Assembly (NCBI GenBank): GCA_001464165.1
Contig: LNEX01000094.1
Location: forward strand, 1 to 10,024
From: a bacterium Ga0077546
GTDB lineage: Bacteria > Cyanobacteriota > Vampirovibrionia > Obscuribacterales > Obscuribacteraceae
Direction: 5' to 3'
Length of the DNA stretch: 10,024 bases
Each line of letters opens with the position of its first letter. Positions within the stretch are counted from its first letter, which is position 1. Shown piece by piece: positions 1 to 6,736 of this stretch. The notes below the pieces were generated by a model that was not told where the DNA came from, did not search any database, and saw only the letters and a list, made by a program, of their open reading frames with translations. A program made the position numbers and the translations under genes.

Positions 1-1
1 T

Positions 2-53
2 GGTGGTAATTTCGCAACCTCTTTGAGGTTTCGATGGAATCGCAATCTCTCTT
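2..53. repeat. Diverged stem-loop repeat, copy A
   Basis: This stretch matches 9741-9792 without gaps. The first 33 bases agree at 29 positions by hand count, and the next 19 agree at 11. The core is GGTGGTAAT followed by a hairpin whose arms are AACCTC and GAGGTT (positions 15-20 and 24-29). TCG and CGA flank the arms outside a mismatch. The three loop bases differ between the copies (TTT here, TCG there) while the arms are unchanged, which suggests selection on the fold. The window starts at base 1, so the repeat may extend further left. It could be a dispersed intergenic repeat or part of a structured RNA. Confidence 0.6.
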
Positions 54-178
54 TACTGCTAGCGGTCTCCTAATGACTGGCATAACAGATGGGGCAAGGT
101 CACAACTTCTGATCGGGACGCATACCTTAGCAAGGCGACTCCAGTGAAGTTATGACGGCCTAAATGTCATGCGACAAG

Positions 179-391
179 TCATTTGTCAACGCCGATCCAC
201 TTCAGGTATATGCTGCGATCCTCTTCAAAATCTCTGTTTAGTTTGTAAGCCAAAGCCGAGTAGTAAAAAACTACTCCTAGAACAAACAATAAAACAAACA
301 AACGGAGTAGGAGCATAGAGAATTGTTGTTTTGTCGGGGTATCGTCGCTCAACTTATCTCTTCCTGCTAAGTTATTATTTTCTAGCGTCAT
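179..391 (-). CDS. Small single-helix membrane protein, unrecognised
   Basis: This is a 70-residue reading frame of no recognised family. Residues 1-24 are polar and charged, residues about 25-48 form one strong hydrophobic helix (runs of L, V and F ending in YYSALAY), and the last 20 residues are charged with a KWIGVDK end. This suggests a bitopic inner-membrane protein with a short tail on each side. The ATG is preceded by AGGCGG with a four-base spacer, a fair ribosome-binding site. The stop is TGA. The 218 bases upstream (392-609) contain no other gene, so the gene would be transcribed alone and divergently from the 610-963 gene. Short length and lack of a known homologue leave doubt that it is expressed. 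Confidence 0.5.
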   Translation of the reverse strand: MTLENNNLAGRDKLSDDTPTKQQFSMLLLRLFVLLFVLGVVFYYSALAYKLNRDFEEDRSIYLKWIGVDK

Positions 392-609
392 TATACCGCC
401 TAGGCCAGTTAAACCTCACTCCGGCCATTGCTTAGCCGGGAATCGGCAAAAGCTTAGAATTCTATTCGATAGCTCATCGCGCAGTAGCGCCTGTAAGCCA
501 CGCATACTTCAATAGCCCTAAAGCTTAGCCCCATCCCTATCATCTATAAGCACGCTCGAAGAACAGAGCGCTTCAATCCTCCTCCCAAGGTTCGTGCAAC
601 AATAGACCT

Positions 610-963
610 ATGCAAAAGTTCGAACCCTTCTTCAAGTTCATGAACAAACCACCCCGTTGGCTGGCTCTCCTTTTCTGGTTCTATCCCTTTGTTTGGTATC
701 TAGTTAGCTGCCCTCTAACAGCGGCCCTAGAGCAAGCAATGCCAAAGAGAGCAATCCTCTACTACCTAACAGTAAGCTTCCCTCTGCCTATTTTATTTCT
801 ATTATTTACAAGCAAATGGTTCCTTACTCGCATCTTACTAGTGGTGCCATTCTGGTTAGTTACCGTGAGCATTGCCTTCGGCATGACCCAAGGAGCACTC
901 ACCGCTGGTATTACCAAAGCTTTCAGCATAGTGACAGCAGGCCCAATCGAAAGTAATAAATGA
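610..963 (+). CDS. Three-helix membrane protein, unrecognised
   Basis: This 117-residue protein is very rich in F, L, W and Y. Hydrophobic stretches at about residues 17-40, 47-67 and 73-95 suggest three membrane helices. A short cytoplasmic start (MQKFEPFFKFMNKPPRW) and a polar tail flank them. No clear Shine-Dalgarno site precedes the ATG. The stop TGA overlaps the ATG at 960 of the next frame as ATGA, the usual sign of translational coupling. This favours the plus strand over the 131-residue open frame on the opposite strand (762-1157), which mirrors the hydrophobic region. The function is unknown. Confidence 0.55.
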   Translation: MQKFEPFFKFMNKPPRWLALLFWFYPFVWYLVSCPLTAALEQAMPKRAILYYLTVSFPLPILFLLFTSKWFLTRILLVVPFWLVTVSIAFGMTQGALTAGITKAFSIVTAGPIESNK

Positions 964-1217
964 GCAGCAGCGATAACAGCAAATAGAATCGCTAGAACAG
1001 CAAGGCTAAAACACCGAGAAGCGATGCCTTCTATCAAAAAGAACCTAGCAAATCTATTTATCCTTGCTGCATTGTCTTCGCTGTTTTTGCCATAGCTATC
1101 GGTTCGCCACTGCCAAATTCTCGGAACAAACTTACCGACATTCATTTTATATTGCACCGATTGTCAGAGGATCAAATCCCTGATAAGTTGTCGAAGTGTA
1201 AGTTACTCCCCATTTAA
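960..1217 (+). pseudogene. Membrane-anchored small protein frame interrupted by two TAG codons
   Basis: A frame starting with ATG at 960, overlapping the previous stop as ATGA, runs 85 codons to TAA at 1215-1217. It is broken only by TAG at codon 9 (984-986) and codon 12 (993-995). Read through, it has a polar N-terminus (SSSDNSK, then N R, then NSKAKTPRSD), a hydrophobic helix at codons 33-48 (IYPCCIVFAVFAIAIG) and a 37-residue polar domain after it. The next gene begins nine bases after its stop, as in an operon. No ATG, GTG or TTG start exists just after the second TAG. The simplest reading is a gene killed by two CAG-to-TAG type changes. Suppression of amber codons, or a chance open frame, cannot be excluded from sequence alone. 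Confidence 0.4.
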
Positions 1218-1226
1218 TGGTGAATT

Positions 1227-1424
1227 ATGCGACTAGTTAGATTCGAAAATACAACATCTGATCATGCAATTTCAGTAAATCCACTGCAAATCACAAATGT
1301 TGTTCAAAATAAGAAAAAGCCAGATACGACCAGGGTCCGTCTAGTTGTTAGCTCTGATAATTTTGAAGTCAAGTACGACTATAAAACAACATGTGACATG
1401 ATTGACGACGCCCTGAAAGCCTAA
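1227..1424 (+). CDS. Small FlbD-like protein
   Basis: This is a 65-residue soluble protein. The pattern of an N-terminal LVRF strand, then a VNPLQITNV segment, a TRVRLV strand and a hydrophobic C-terminal helix (MIDDALKA) resembles the small FlbD-type family, in which a VNxxxI motif sits near the N-terminus. This likeness is by pattern only, and I see no flagellar genes nearby. GGTGA lies three to four bases before the ATG, a good though close ribosome-binding site. It follows the interrupted 960-1217 frame after nine bases and probably shares a transcript with it and the 610-963 gene. It ends two bases before the stop of the convergent gene at 1427. Confidence 0.55.
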   Translation: MRLVRFENTTSDHAISVNPLQITNVVQNKKKPDTTRVRLVVSSDNFEVKYDYKTTCDMIDDALKA

Positions 1425-1426
1425 GA

Positions 1427-1899
1427 TTATTGTCCAGGTGAGAAACTCTGAGAGTAGATTGCCTCGGCAGGGAAATCGCAGTGCCAGCAATCTTCCCAAT
1501 CAATGAATGCTGCCATGTCATGTGGCGCTATTGCTAAATGACTATCCTTGCAGTAAAAACCACCGTTGACTGCTTTCGTACAGAATGAATCTAGGACAAC
1601 CTTTAGATTGGATTGACCATCTTTTTCGGCAGCTGATCATTGTCGCTGCGTTTCATCCTGATGTTCCCGGGGTAGTCATCAGTAGACAACTCTTTTATCC
1701 GACGGCTGTAACAGCTTTTGATCTTCAGGTGTCTACTGAAACCTATATCGATCATAGCTCCTCCGTGTTGAGGCACTTGAAATATCAATCGGCACCATTG
1801 GTCACCAAATAGTTGATTAAAACTTGTAGCTAAGTTGAGCGCCACAGTTACTTCACTTCGCGCTTCAAGATATTGCAATGATCGAGAGAAAAAACTCAC
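1427..1899 (-). pseudogene. Unrecognised 157-residue gene with one frameshift
   Basis: The first part (GTG at 1897-1899) encodes 93 residues, from MSFFSRSLQY through DDYPGNIRMKRSDNDQLPKK. The second part continues in another frame with DGQSNLKVVLDSFCTK, GGFYCKDSHLAIAPHD and WEDCWHCDFPAEAIYS, and ends in TAA at 1427-1429. Adding one base in the five-T run at 1622-1626 (A5 on the coding strand) joins the two halves exactly and gives 157 residues. The total length of 473 bases is one short of a whole codon number, as expected. The product is soluble, with four cysteines in the second half, and I recognise no family. The break may be a true mutation or a sequencing error in a homopolymer. The stop lies two bases from the convergent 1227-1424 gene. 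Confidence 0.6.
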
Positions 1900-1936
1900 T
1901 CAACCACCATAAACACACAGGATTCGTAACAACTTG

Positions 1937-2686
1937 CTATCCATGTTTTGATGAAGATATCGAGCAAATTATTGATTCTGGATCGTTAAAAATTTTTCGA
2001 CGCAATTTTTTAAAAACCTCAGCTTTAATAAAATCTTCTTTCTGCTTCCAGTAGCTCTCAGCCGCTCCAGCTAAAGAATAAGCACTAGCTTGAAACTGAT
2101 CAGAGTATTGATTGACTTTGTGGCAGTGCAATTCTTCAATATCGCTAACAGTCAAATTTTTGAAAGGAAAGTCAGAACTAAACTGTGAAAAAAAAGAATC
2201 CGTAGTCAACTCGAAGAAACGAACGAGCTCAGCAATTCGCTCAACCCTATCATCGCTATTCGGTAGCATCGTCAAGGCACCCAGTTCAGCAGTGCAAAAA
2301 AGCGTGGAATCTTTCATGCTCTCCATTGCTGTCTTAAGTTGGTGCTCGCTCGGCCTAAACGTACAATCCGAGTCGGCAAGTTTCATTTCGTCGCGAGCAC
2401 CGGCTGGCCTATATAGTTCAGGGATCGCTGAACGCAACTCCACACCAGCATCGATCCTTGCGGCCATCGGTGCAAAGTAAAGTTCCTGATCGTCCTGAGG
2501 AAGTTTACAGTACACGGCAACAGAAGCTACATCCAGATACAACTCATTTTTGCTTGGGCGAATAAAATTTGAGTGATAATTTTCTCCTCTAACCTTGTAA
2601 GAGTACTTATTTCTCTCAAAGCCACGGTTAATCAGCACCGCCCCGATATCCTTAGCTAGCGAAATCATCGCAGGATAATTATACAT
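1937..2686 (-). CDS. Unrecognised 249-residue soluble protein
   Basis: The protein reads from MYNYPAMISLAKDIG to ICSISSSKHG with no signal peptide or membrane helix. The first 60 residues (helix, RGFERNKYSYKVR, then strands with FIRPSKNELYLDVASV) look like an alpha/beta domain of the kind seen in some immunity-like proteins, but I cannot assign a family. The C-terminal third is helical and charged. I chose the ATG at 2684-2686 because AGAAGG sits six bases upstream. The longer start at 2728 would place the first codons inside the terminator hairpin at 2700-2744. The IS21 element now lies 62 bases upstream and may have cut the gene from its promoter or given it a new one. The stop is TAG. Confidence 0.75.
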   Translation of the reverse strand: MYNYPAMISLAKDIGAVLINRGFERNKYSYKVRGENYHSNFIRPSKNELYLDVASVAVYCKLPQDDQELYFAPMAARIDAGVELRSAIPELYRPAGARDEMKLADSDCTFRPSEHQLKTAMESMKDSTLFCTAELGALTMLPNSDDRVERIAELVRFFELTTDSFFSQFSSDFPFKNLTVSDIEELHCHKVNQYSDQFQASAYSLAGAAESYWKQKEDFIKAEVFKKLRRKIFNDPESIICSISSSKHG

Positions 2687-2699
2687 CTTGAGCCTTCTG

Positions 2700-2744
2700 A
2701 AAAAAGGCAAGCTAAGTATAGCTTTCACTATCCTCAGCTTGCCT
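2700..2744 (-). terminator. Rho-independent terminator upstream of the 1937-2686 gene
   Basis: A perfect 9-bp stem (AGGCAAGCT at 2705-2713 with AGCTTGCCT at 2736-2744) has a 22-base loop with a small inner ATAG/CTAT pairing. On the minus strand it is followed directly by six T (2705-2700). It lies between the former upstream minus-strand genes and the 249-residue gene. It either ends the upstream transcript or acts as an attenuator. The IS21 target duplication overlaps the outer foot of the stem. Confidence 0.75.
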
Positions 2745-2748
2745 AAAC
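2742..2748. repeat. IS21 target-site duplication, left copy
   Basis: CCTAAAC directly flanks the left TG end of the element and is identical to 5272-5278. Duplications of 4-8 bp are usual for the IS21 family. Confidence 0.93.
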
Positions 2749-2795
2749 TGCGTATTCCGCTGAAGCTGATCGGTAATTCCGATTGATGCTGATCA
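2749..2795 (+). repeat. IS21 left end with transposase-binding-type repeats
   Basis: Two units of the form ATTCCG, seven to eight variable bases, then CTGATCRS are seen at about 2754-2773 and 2776-2795. A weaker third (CTCCGGTGATCTTGAGCAG) follows at about 2800-2818. These are inverted copies of the right-end units. Multiple terminal repeats bound by the IstA transposase are typical of IS21 elements. Confidence 0.8.
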
Positions 2796-2849
2796 CTTGC
2801 TCCGGTGATCTTGAGCAGTTTCTAAGTAGCCTGACGCTGGCATGTTGTT

Positions 2850-3599
2850 TTATCCGACGAGTTTGAGTTGCTTACCTTTTGTTTTCCTCCGTGACTCACC
2901 TTTTAAACTTATTTTGTGAGAGTTGTGAATAACTCTGTCTAGTAGAGCATCAGCGATGGTTGGATCAACAATTGCATCGTACCAGTTATCGGTCGGCAGC
3001 TGGCTGGTAATGATTAAAGATCGGCTGTCGTAACGGTCTTCAATGATTTCCAGAAGGTCTTTTCTCTCGGAAGTTGTTAGTGGAGTTCGCCCGAAGTCAT
3101 CGAGCACAAGAAGATCTTTTCGAGCAAACTCAGCCAACCGTCTATGGTAGGAGCCGTCAGCCCTTGCTATGCTCAAGTCTTCAAAGAGTTTAGAGCAGCG
3201 CAAATATTGAGCAGTGAATCCTTCTCTACAAGCTTTCTGTGCCAATGCGCAGGCAAGGTAACTTTTGCCGACACCGGTTGCACCATCGATCAAAACGTTC
3301 TGATGCGCACGCAACCAATCACAATTTGCTAGCGAAAGCAAAGAGCTACGCTCGATGTTGCGATTACCTTTGAAGTCAAAATCTTCAATTGTCGCTCTTT
3401 CGAACAGTTGAGCCGAGCGCAATCTAGTTTGTAGTCGTTTGTCTGATTGCCAGGTTAACTGACAGTCAACCATCAGCCCCAGCCGTTCTTCAAATGGCAA
3501 GGACTGCGAGTCTGGCATTTCCATTTGGAGCTCCAAGGCCTTGACCATTCCTCCGAGCTTGAGTTGCTTGAGGGTCTCAATTGTTTGTTGTAGAAGCAT
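2850..3599 (-). CDS. istB: IS21-family ATP-binding helper protein IstB
   Basis: IstB is the AAA+ ATPase that assembles on target DNA and stimulates the IstA transposase. The 249 residues match the usual family size. The N-terminal helical domain (residues 1-95) precedes a Walker A motif GATGVGKS at 106-113 and a Walker B motif LLVLDDFG at 163-170. IITSQLP (about 196-202) fits the sensor 1 strand. LLDRVIHNSHKISLKGESRRK near the end is the typical IstB C-terminus. Its ATG lies 23 bases inside the end of istA, so the two genes should be translationally coupled. It is intact with no stop or frameshift. Confidence 0.96.
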   Translation of the reverse strand: MLLQQTIETLKQLKLGGMVKALELQMEMPDSQSLPFEERLGLMVDCQLTWQSDKRLQTRLRSAQLFERATIEDFDFKGNRNIERSSLLSLANCDWLRAHQNVLIDGATGVGKSYLACALAQKACREGFTAQYLRCSKLFEDLSIARADGSYHRRLAEFARKDLLVLDDFGRTPLTTSERKDLLEIIEDRYDSRSLIITSQLPTDNWYDAIVDPTIADALLDRVIHNSHKISLKGESRRKTKGKQLKLVG

Positions 3600-5091
3600 T
3601 CTGCTCCTCCTTTACGAAGAAATAGCTAGCGCCCCGAAGATTTATGTGTGGCAGCTTCAGTTGAATTGGTTCCGTCTCTGAAGGTAGCGGACGTTGATCA
3701 AGACCAGTTTTTAGGATTGATTTCACGCTGCTGTACGACCAGGCCCTGGTGGCAAATGCGCGTTTGCAGGCTGCGTTCAAGCGGTCACCACCGAATTCCT
3801 TGCCTAGTTTTAAAATTCCAATGCAGGCTCTGTAGCCTTGTTCAGGATGCGGCTTAAATTCCAGAATGGCTTCAATCAATTGCTTCGCACCTTGGCCGTA
3901 CATCTCAGCCCAGCCAATTAGTCGAGGCGGATTGGCGGTTTGATACTCCCTGTGCGATTTCGGCATGTGTTCTGGAATGGTGGAATGTTTAGCTTTATGG
4001 AAGTCTCTTGAATGGCTTGCTATGCGGCGATGCTTGTGAATTATCTCGACAGTGCTAGCAGTTACTCGGAGTTCCACTTCTTGTTTTGCAAGTTGATATG
4101 GGCAGCTGTACCAGTGCCCTTCAAATTCCACGTGGTAGTCAACGCCGACTCTAGCTTTTCGAAACTCAGCGAACTCGAAAGGTCTTTCTGGCAATGGGCT
4201 TAGCGCTGGTTTATCGAGTTCAACGAACATGGTTTTGCGAGAGCCTGGCATCTTCTTGAACGGGCGATTATTTGCATCTTCAAGAAGTTCTTTGATTGCG
4301 ACTTTTATCTCGTGCAGTGAGAAGAAAGTACGATTGCGCAGTCTAGCCAAAATCCAACGAGTTGCTAGCCCCACGGCCAGCTCCGCTTTCGCCTTATCTT
4401 TCGGCTTACGCACTCTCGCTGGAATTACGGCACACGAGTAGTGTGAAGCCATTTCCAGGAACGTCGCATTTATTATCGGCTCATACCTGCAAGGCTGAGT
4501 GATTGTGGCTTTTGGGTTGTCTGGAACGATGATGGCCGGCGTGCCTTGAAAGTAATTGAAGGCGTTAACGTGGCCGACGCACCACGATTGGCTAGTTTCG
4601 TCGAGAAAGGCGTCGGCAAAGAAGTAGCCACTGGCGCCCAAAGCGCAAACAAAAATGTGAACGTCGCTGACCTCACCGGTGTCGCGATCTGTGAGTTTCA
4701 GCTTTTTGCCAGCGAAGTCTGAGAAAACTTTTTCGCCTGCTACGTGCTGAATTCTCATCGTGACGTTGATGGCCCCAAGCCATTTCTTGTACCTGTCGCA
4801 AAACTGAGAGAACTGTAGGCCATCTGGGTTTTGTTCTTTGTATTCCTGCCAAAGCAGAATTTTTGTTACCCCCTTTCGTTGTGGTGGAAAGAGCAGAGCT
4901 TCAAGCGCAAAATCATCTAGCCCTTCTGGCAGCGGCCAAGTCAACTTGGCCGCTGCAGCACGAGCTAGGTAGCCGCCAACAGTTGCAGAAGACTTGTGAA
5001 CGGCCTCTCCGATCTGTCGATGACTAAGACCGCATTGCCTTAATCTGAGAATTTCTCGTATACTTCGCATGGCTAACCTCTTTTGAGGCAT
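3577..5091 (-). CDS. istA: IS21-family DDE transposase IstA
   Basis: IstA cuts and joins the element ends. Counting from the ATG at 5089-5091 (504 residues), a helix-turn-helix lies at about 11-46 (IREILRLRQCGLSHRQIGEA and following). The catalytic triad fits D125 in FSDFAG, D191 in VPDNPKA and E237 in KPKDKAKAEL. A beta-barrel-like domain follows (VDYHVEFEGHWYSCPY). I chose this ATG because AGAAAGG lies eight bases before it. A TTG at 5118 would add nine residues but has no ribosome-binding site. The gene overlaps istB by 23 bases. The binding repeats of the right end lie upstream at 5179-5271, probably together with its promoter. No damage is seen, so transposition competence is likely. Confidence 0.96.
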   Translation of the reverse strand: MPQKRLAMRSIREILRLRQCGLSHRQIGEAVHKSSATVGGYLARAAAAKLTWPLPEGLDDFALEALLFPPQRKGVTKILLWQEYKEQNPDGLQFSQFCDRYKKWLGAINVTMRIQHVAGEKVFSDFAGKKLKLTDRDTGEVSDVHIFVCALGASGYFFADAFLDETSQSWCVGHVNAFNYFQGTPAIIVPDNPKATITQPCRYEPIINATFLEMASHYSCAVIPARVRKPKDKAKAELAVGLATRWILARLRNRTFFSLHEIKVAIKELLEDANNRPFKKMPGSRKTMFVELDKPALSPLPERPFEFAEFRKARVGVDYHVEFEGHWYSCPYQLAKQEVELRVTASTVEIIHKHRRIASHSRDFHKAKHSTIPEHMPKSHREYQTANPPRLIGWAEMYGQGAKQLIEAILEFKPHPEQGYRACIGILKLGKEFGGDRLNAACKRAFATRAWSYSSVKSILKTGLDQRPLPSETEPIQLKLPHINLRGASYFFVKEEQNASTTNN

Positions 5092-5178
5092 GGAAACAAC
5101 CTTTCTAGTAGTGTTCAAAGGTTGTATCTGTGCCGGTTAGCCAGCGTCAAGTTTTTAGATTTATCTGCTTCTTGCAAG

Positions 5179-5271
5179 TGATCAGTTTGACCGGAATCGC
5201 TGATCAGTTTGAATCGGAGAAGGTGATCAGCTTGCTCCGGAATCACCGATCAGTTTGGTCCGGAATACTCA
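5179..5271 (-). repeat. IS21 right end with four binding-type repeats
   Basis: Four tandem units of the form YGATCAGYTTGNNYCGGAAT begin at 5179, 5201, 5224 and 5247, a regular 22-23 bp phase (about two helical turns). The unit at 5201 is the most diverged. They mirror the left-end units, with a one-base length difference in the outermost spacer. They lie just upstream of istA and so may also control its promoter. Confidence 0.85.
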
Positions 5272-5278
5272 CCTAAAC
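5272..5278. repeat. IS21 target-site duplication, right copy
   Basis: CCTAAAC directly follows the right CA end of the element and is identical to 2742-2748. Confidence 0.93.
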
Positions 5279-5324
5279 AATTCAATAAGGAATTAGGCTT
5301 GAAGCATTAGCTATCAATGCTTAT

Positions 5325-5656
5325 TTATAAACCCAATTTTGCTCGTTGCAGTGCGTCGCTAAGAGGGCCAGTCGGTCCAACTTCCCCAGTGACTGGGCTT
5401 CGTCTAAATTCCCGCACTAAAGGCTTGCCAGTTACTTTTTGCATAGCGGCGTCTTTAAGAACCTGCAAACTAGTTTTCTTATTCAGAGAAATCAACCCGG
5501 GCTTAATTTCATTGTTGGCATCGCGGGTGGAAGTCTATTTGATCATGCCACCAAATCGCTGGCGTCGACGTCTACAAATCGTCTACACGCTCCCTGTAAT
5601 GCTAGCAGCGCCTCGATTGTAAGAGTTCCTGTACAACAACTACCAAGACAAATCAT
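5325..5656 (-). pseudogene. Decayed small gene downstream of the 5640-6416 gene
   Basis: An ATG at 5654-5656 lies inside the last codons of the 258-residue gene (17-bp overlap). It opens a 37-codon frame (MICLGSCCTGTLTIEALLAL, then QGACRRFVDVDASDLVA) that stops at TGA. A second frame resumes after a TAG and reads DANNEIKPGLISLNKKTSLQ, VLKDAAMQKVTGKPLVREF and SPVTGEVGPTGPLSDALQ, ending TAA at 5325-5327. Both pieces look like real protein, but they lie in different frames with stops between, so at least one indel or a small deletion is needed. The intact product would have been about 110 residues. No family is recognised. The open frames on the opposite strand here are shadows. The stretch 5279-5324, between it and the IS, is empty. 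Confidence 0.5.
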
Positions 5657-6416
5657 AATCTTTGAGTGCTTTCTTAATCAAAGAAACATCAGATAGGAAG
5701 GAAATGGCTCCATTGTTAATTGCGAGAGTTTGCGACAACGACACTAAAATTCTTGAAGGCAACTGCGGTCGTTTCTGGACCCATTCCTTAGAACCTACAA
5801 TTTCTAGAACATCACCGTTTATTGATACTTTTCCAAGAAGTGTCTTGATATCCCAGTAGGAGCAATATTCAAACATCATAGCGGAATAGATTTTAGCGGA
5901 CTCCCCGCATTGTAGAATTGCAGCTATCATCTCTCCACCAGATGGGTACAACCCGCACGGTCTGATAGATAGACTTACTTCAAAAGCTCGGTTTCTAACC
6001 ACCTTTCTAACAATCTGAAAACTCTCACCAGATGCCTGCAACTTGTCGTGAGTCCTAGTAAGAATTTCCAAATCTTTTGAATCTTGTCTGCAAACCAACC
6101 GTAAACAGGCGTAGATACAATCATTTATGAACTTCAAAATTTCGTCCAGTGAGCCAGGTATCGATCTGACTTGACAATGAACTTCTCGCTGCATGGAGCT
6201 TGACTCTCCTGAGGCAACTTGCGGAAATATATCAGCTGGTGCACCCGGAGTATGAATTATCAAAAAGTCCAAATAATCAAAGCCTGGAAGTGCAAAGCCT
6301 AGTTCACGCAGCATAAAGAGCCATCTAAATGCTGCCTGATTAAGAAGAGTACGCTCATCCCAAAGACCTGCCGGAGGCTTGATTGGTCTAATGTCATGAA
6401 TAAGTTTCGGTAGCAT
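5640..6416 (-). CDS. Unrecognised 258-residue soluble protein
   Basis: This is a long intact frame from MLPKLIHDIRPIKPPAGLWD to LIKKALKDYDLSW, with no signal peptide or membrane helix. It looks like a mixed alpha/beta cytoplasmic protein. A serine-rich stretch (ASGESSSM) lies near residue 70, and a helix follows (LDEILKFINDCIYACLRLV). I recognise no family. No strong ribosome-binding site precedes the ATG at 6414-6416, so the start is uncertain. The next ATG downstream on its strand (5654-5656) overlaps its end and opens the decayed frame, which suggests a former two-gene operon. A 12-bp inverted repeat lies 45 bases upstream at 6461-6501. Before the IS21 insertion, this operon and the 249-residue gene were close neighbours in the same orientation. 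Confidence 0.7.
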   Translation of the reverse strand: MLPKLIHDIRPIKPPAGLWDERTLLNQAAFRWLFMLRELGFALPGFDYLDFLIIHTPGAPADIFPQVASGESSSMQREVHCQVRSIPGSLDEILKFINDCIYACLRLVCRQDSKDLEILTRTHDKLQASGESFQIVRKVVRNRAFEVSLSIRPCGLYPSGGEMIAAILQCGESAKIYSAMMFEYCSYWDIKTLLGKVSINGDVLEIVGSKEWVQKRPQLPSRILVSLSQTLAINNGAISFLSDVSLIKKALKDYDLSW

Positions 6417-6460
6417 AATTACTTGTGTCTCGGAAAAGTCAATTGTAATCGATTTAGATG

Positions 6461-6552
6461 AGGTAAAGCAGGCAGCATTCTACATTCTACCTGCTTTACC
6501 TTGGCCCACTTGTTGAGCCAGTCCTCAAGTGAAAACCGGCCCACTTTTGTGG
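6461..6552. repeat. Hairpin cluster with a perfect 12-bp inverted repeat
   Basis: AGGTAAAGCAGG (6461-6472) pairs perfectly with 6490-6501 around a 17-base loop. CACTTG/CAAGTG (6507-6512 and 6526-6531) and CCAC/GTGG (6541-6544 and 6549-6552) follow. No T-run follows the first stem, so it is a poor terminator. It sits upstream of the minus-strand 5640-6416 gene and could be an operator or a leader structure. GGCCCACTT occurs twice as a direct repeat (6503-6511 and 6538-6546). The non-coding stretch 6417-6736 holds only these structures, a TGCACC/GGTGCA hairpin (6591-6608) and the hairpin at 6624-6660. Confidence 0.6.
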
Positions 6553-6623
6553 TACTCGTCTAATTGCTTCAGTAAATCACATGACGAACCTGCACCGAAT
6601 ATGGTGCAACTCTATCAATAGTA

Positions 6624-6660
6624 AGAAAGCAAAAGGCCCGCAATAAATGCAGCCCTTTCT
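6624..6660 (-). terminator. Possible terminator hairpin
   Basis: AGAAAG (6624-6629) can pair with CTTTCT (6655-6660). Alternatively AAAGG (6632-6636) pairs with CCTTT (6654-6658), with an inner GCA/TGC pair. On the minus strand the inner stem is followed by a T-rich tail. It lies further downstream of the tRNA fragment. The stems are short and imperfect. Confidence 0.35.
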
Positions 6661-6736
6661 CAGTTCATTAACTCAACGCCCAATCACTCCGAAGCGCATT
6701 ACTAAAGTCTTCTTTTACTGCCAATGTTTTCCGGTA

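Larger units (their letters stand above)
2749..5271 (-). mobile_element. IS21-family insertion sequence, complete
   Basis: The element is 2,523 bp with TG...CA ends. The left end begins TGCGTATTCCG, and the right end, read inward on the minus strand, begins TGAGTATTCCG. It carries istA and istB overlapping on the minus strand. It has transposase-binding-type repeats at both ends and a perfect 7-bp target duplication. Both genes are intact with full catalytic and ATP-binding motifs. The perfect duplication and intact genes point to a recent, probably still active insertion. It separates the 258-residue gene and the decayed frame on its right from the 249-residue gene on its left. Confidence 0.95.

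Noticed and set aside
762..1157. 131-residue minus-strand ORF
   Set aside because: It mirrors the hydrophobic region of the plus-strand membrane gene, covers the frame with ATGA coupling, and has an unlikely residue mix. I prefer the plus strand but cannot fully exclude it.
1585..1812. 75-residue plus-strand ORF
   Set aside because: It is a shadow of the frameshifted minus-strand gene, whose two halves join exactly with one added base.
2687..2728. Upstream start giving a 263-residue protein
   Set aside because: These codons lie inside the terminator stem and T-run. The ATG at 2686 has a good AGAAGG site at six bases.
5092..5118. TTG start for istA
   Set aside because: It has no ribosome-binding site. 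The ATG at 5091 has AGAAAGG eight bases upstream.
5317..5696. Plus-strand ORFs of 101 and 85 residues
   Set aside because: They lie over the decayed minus-strand frame and the end of the 258-residue gene and have no recognisable domains.
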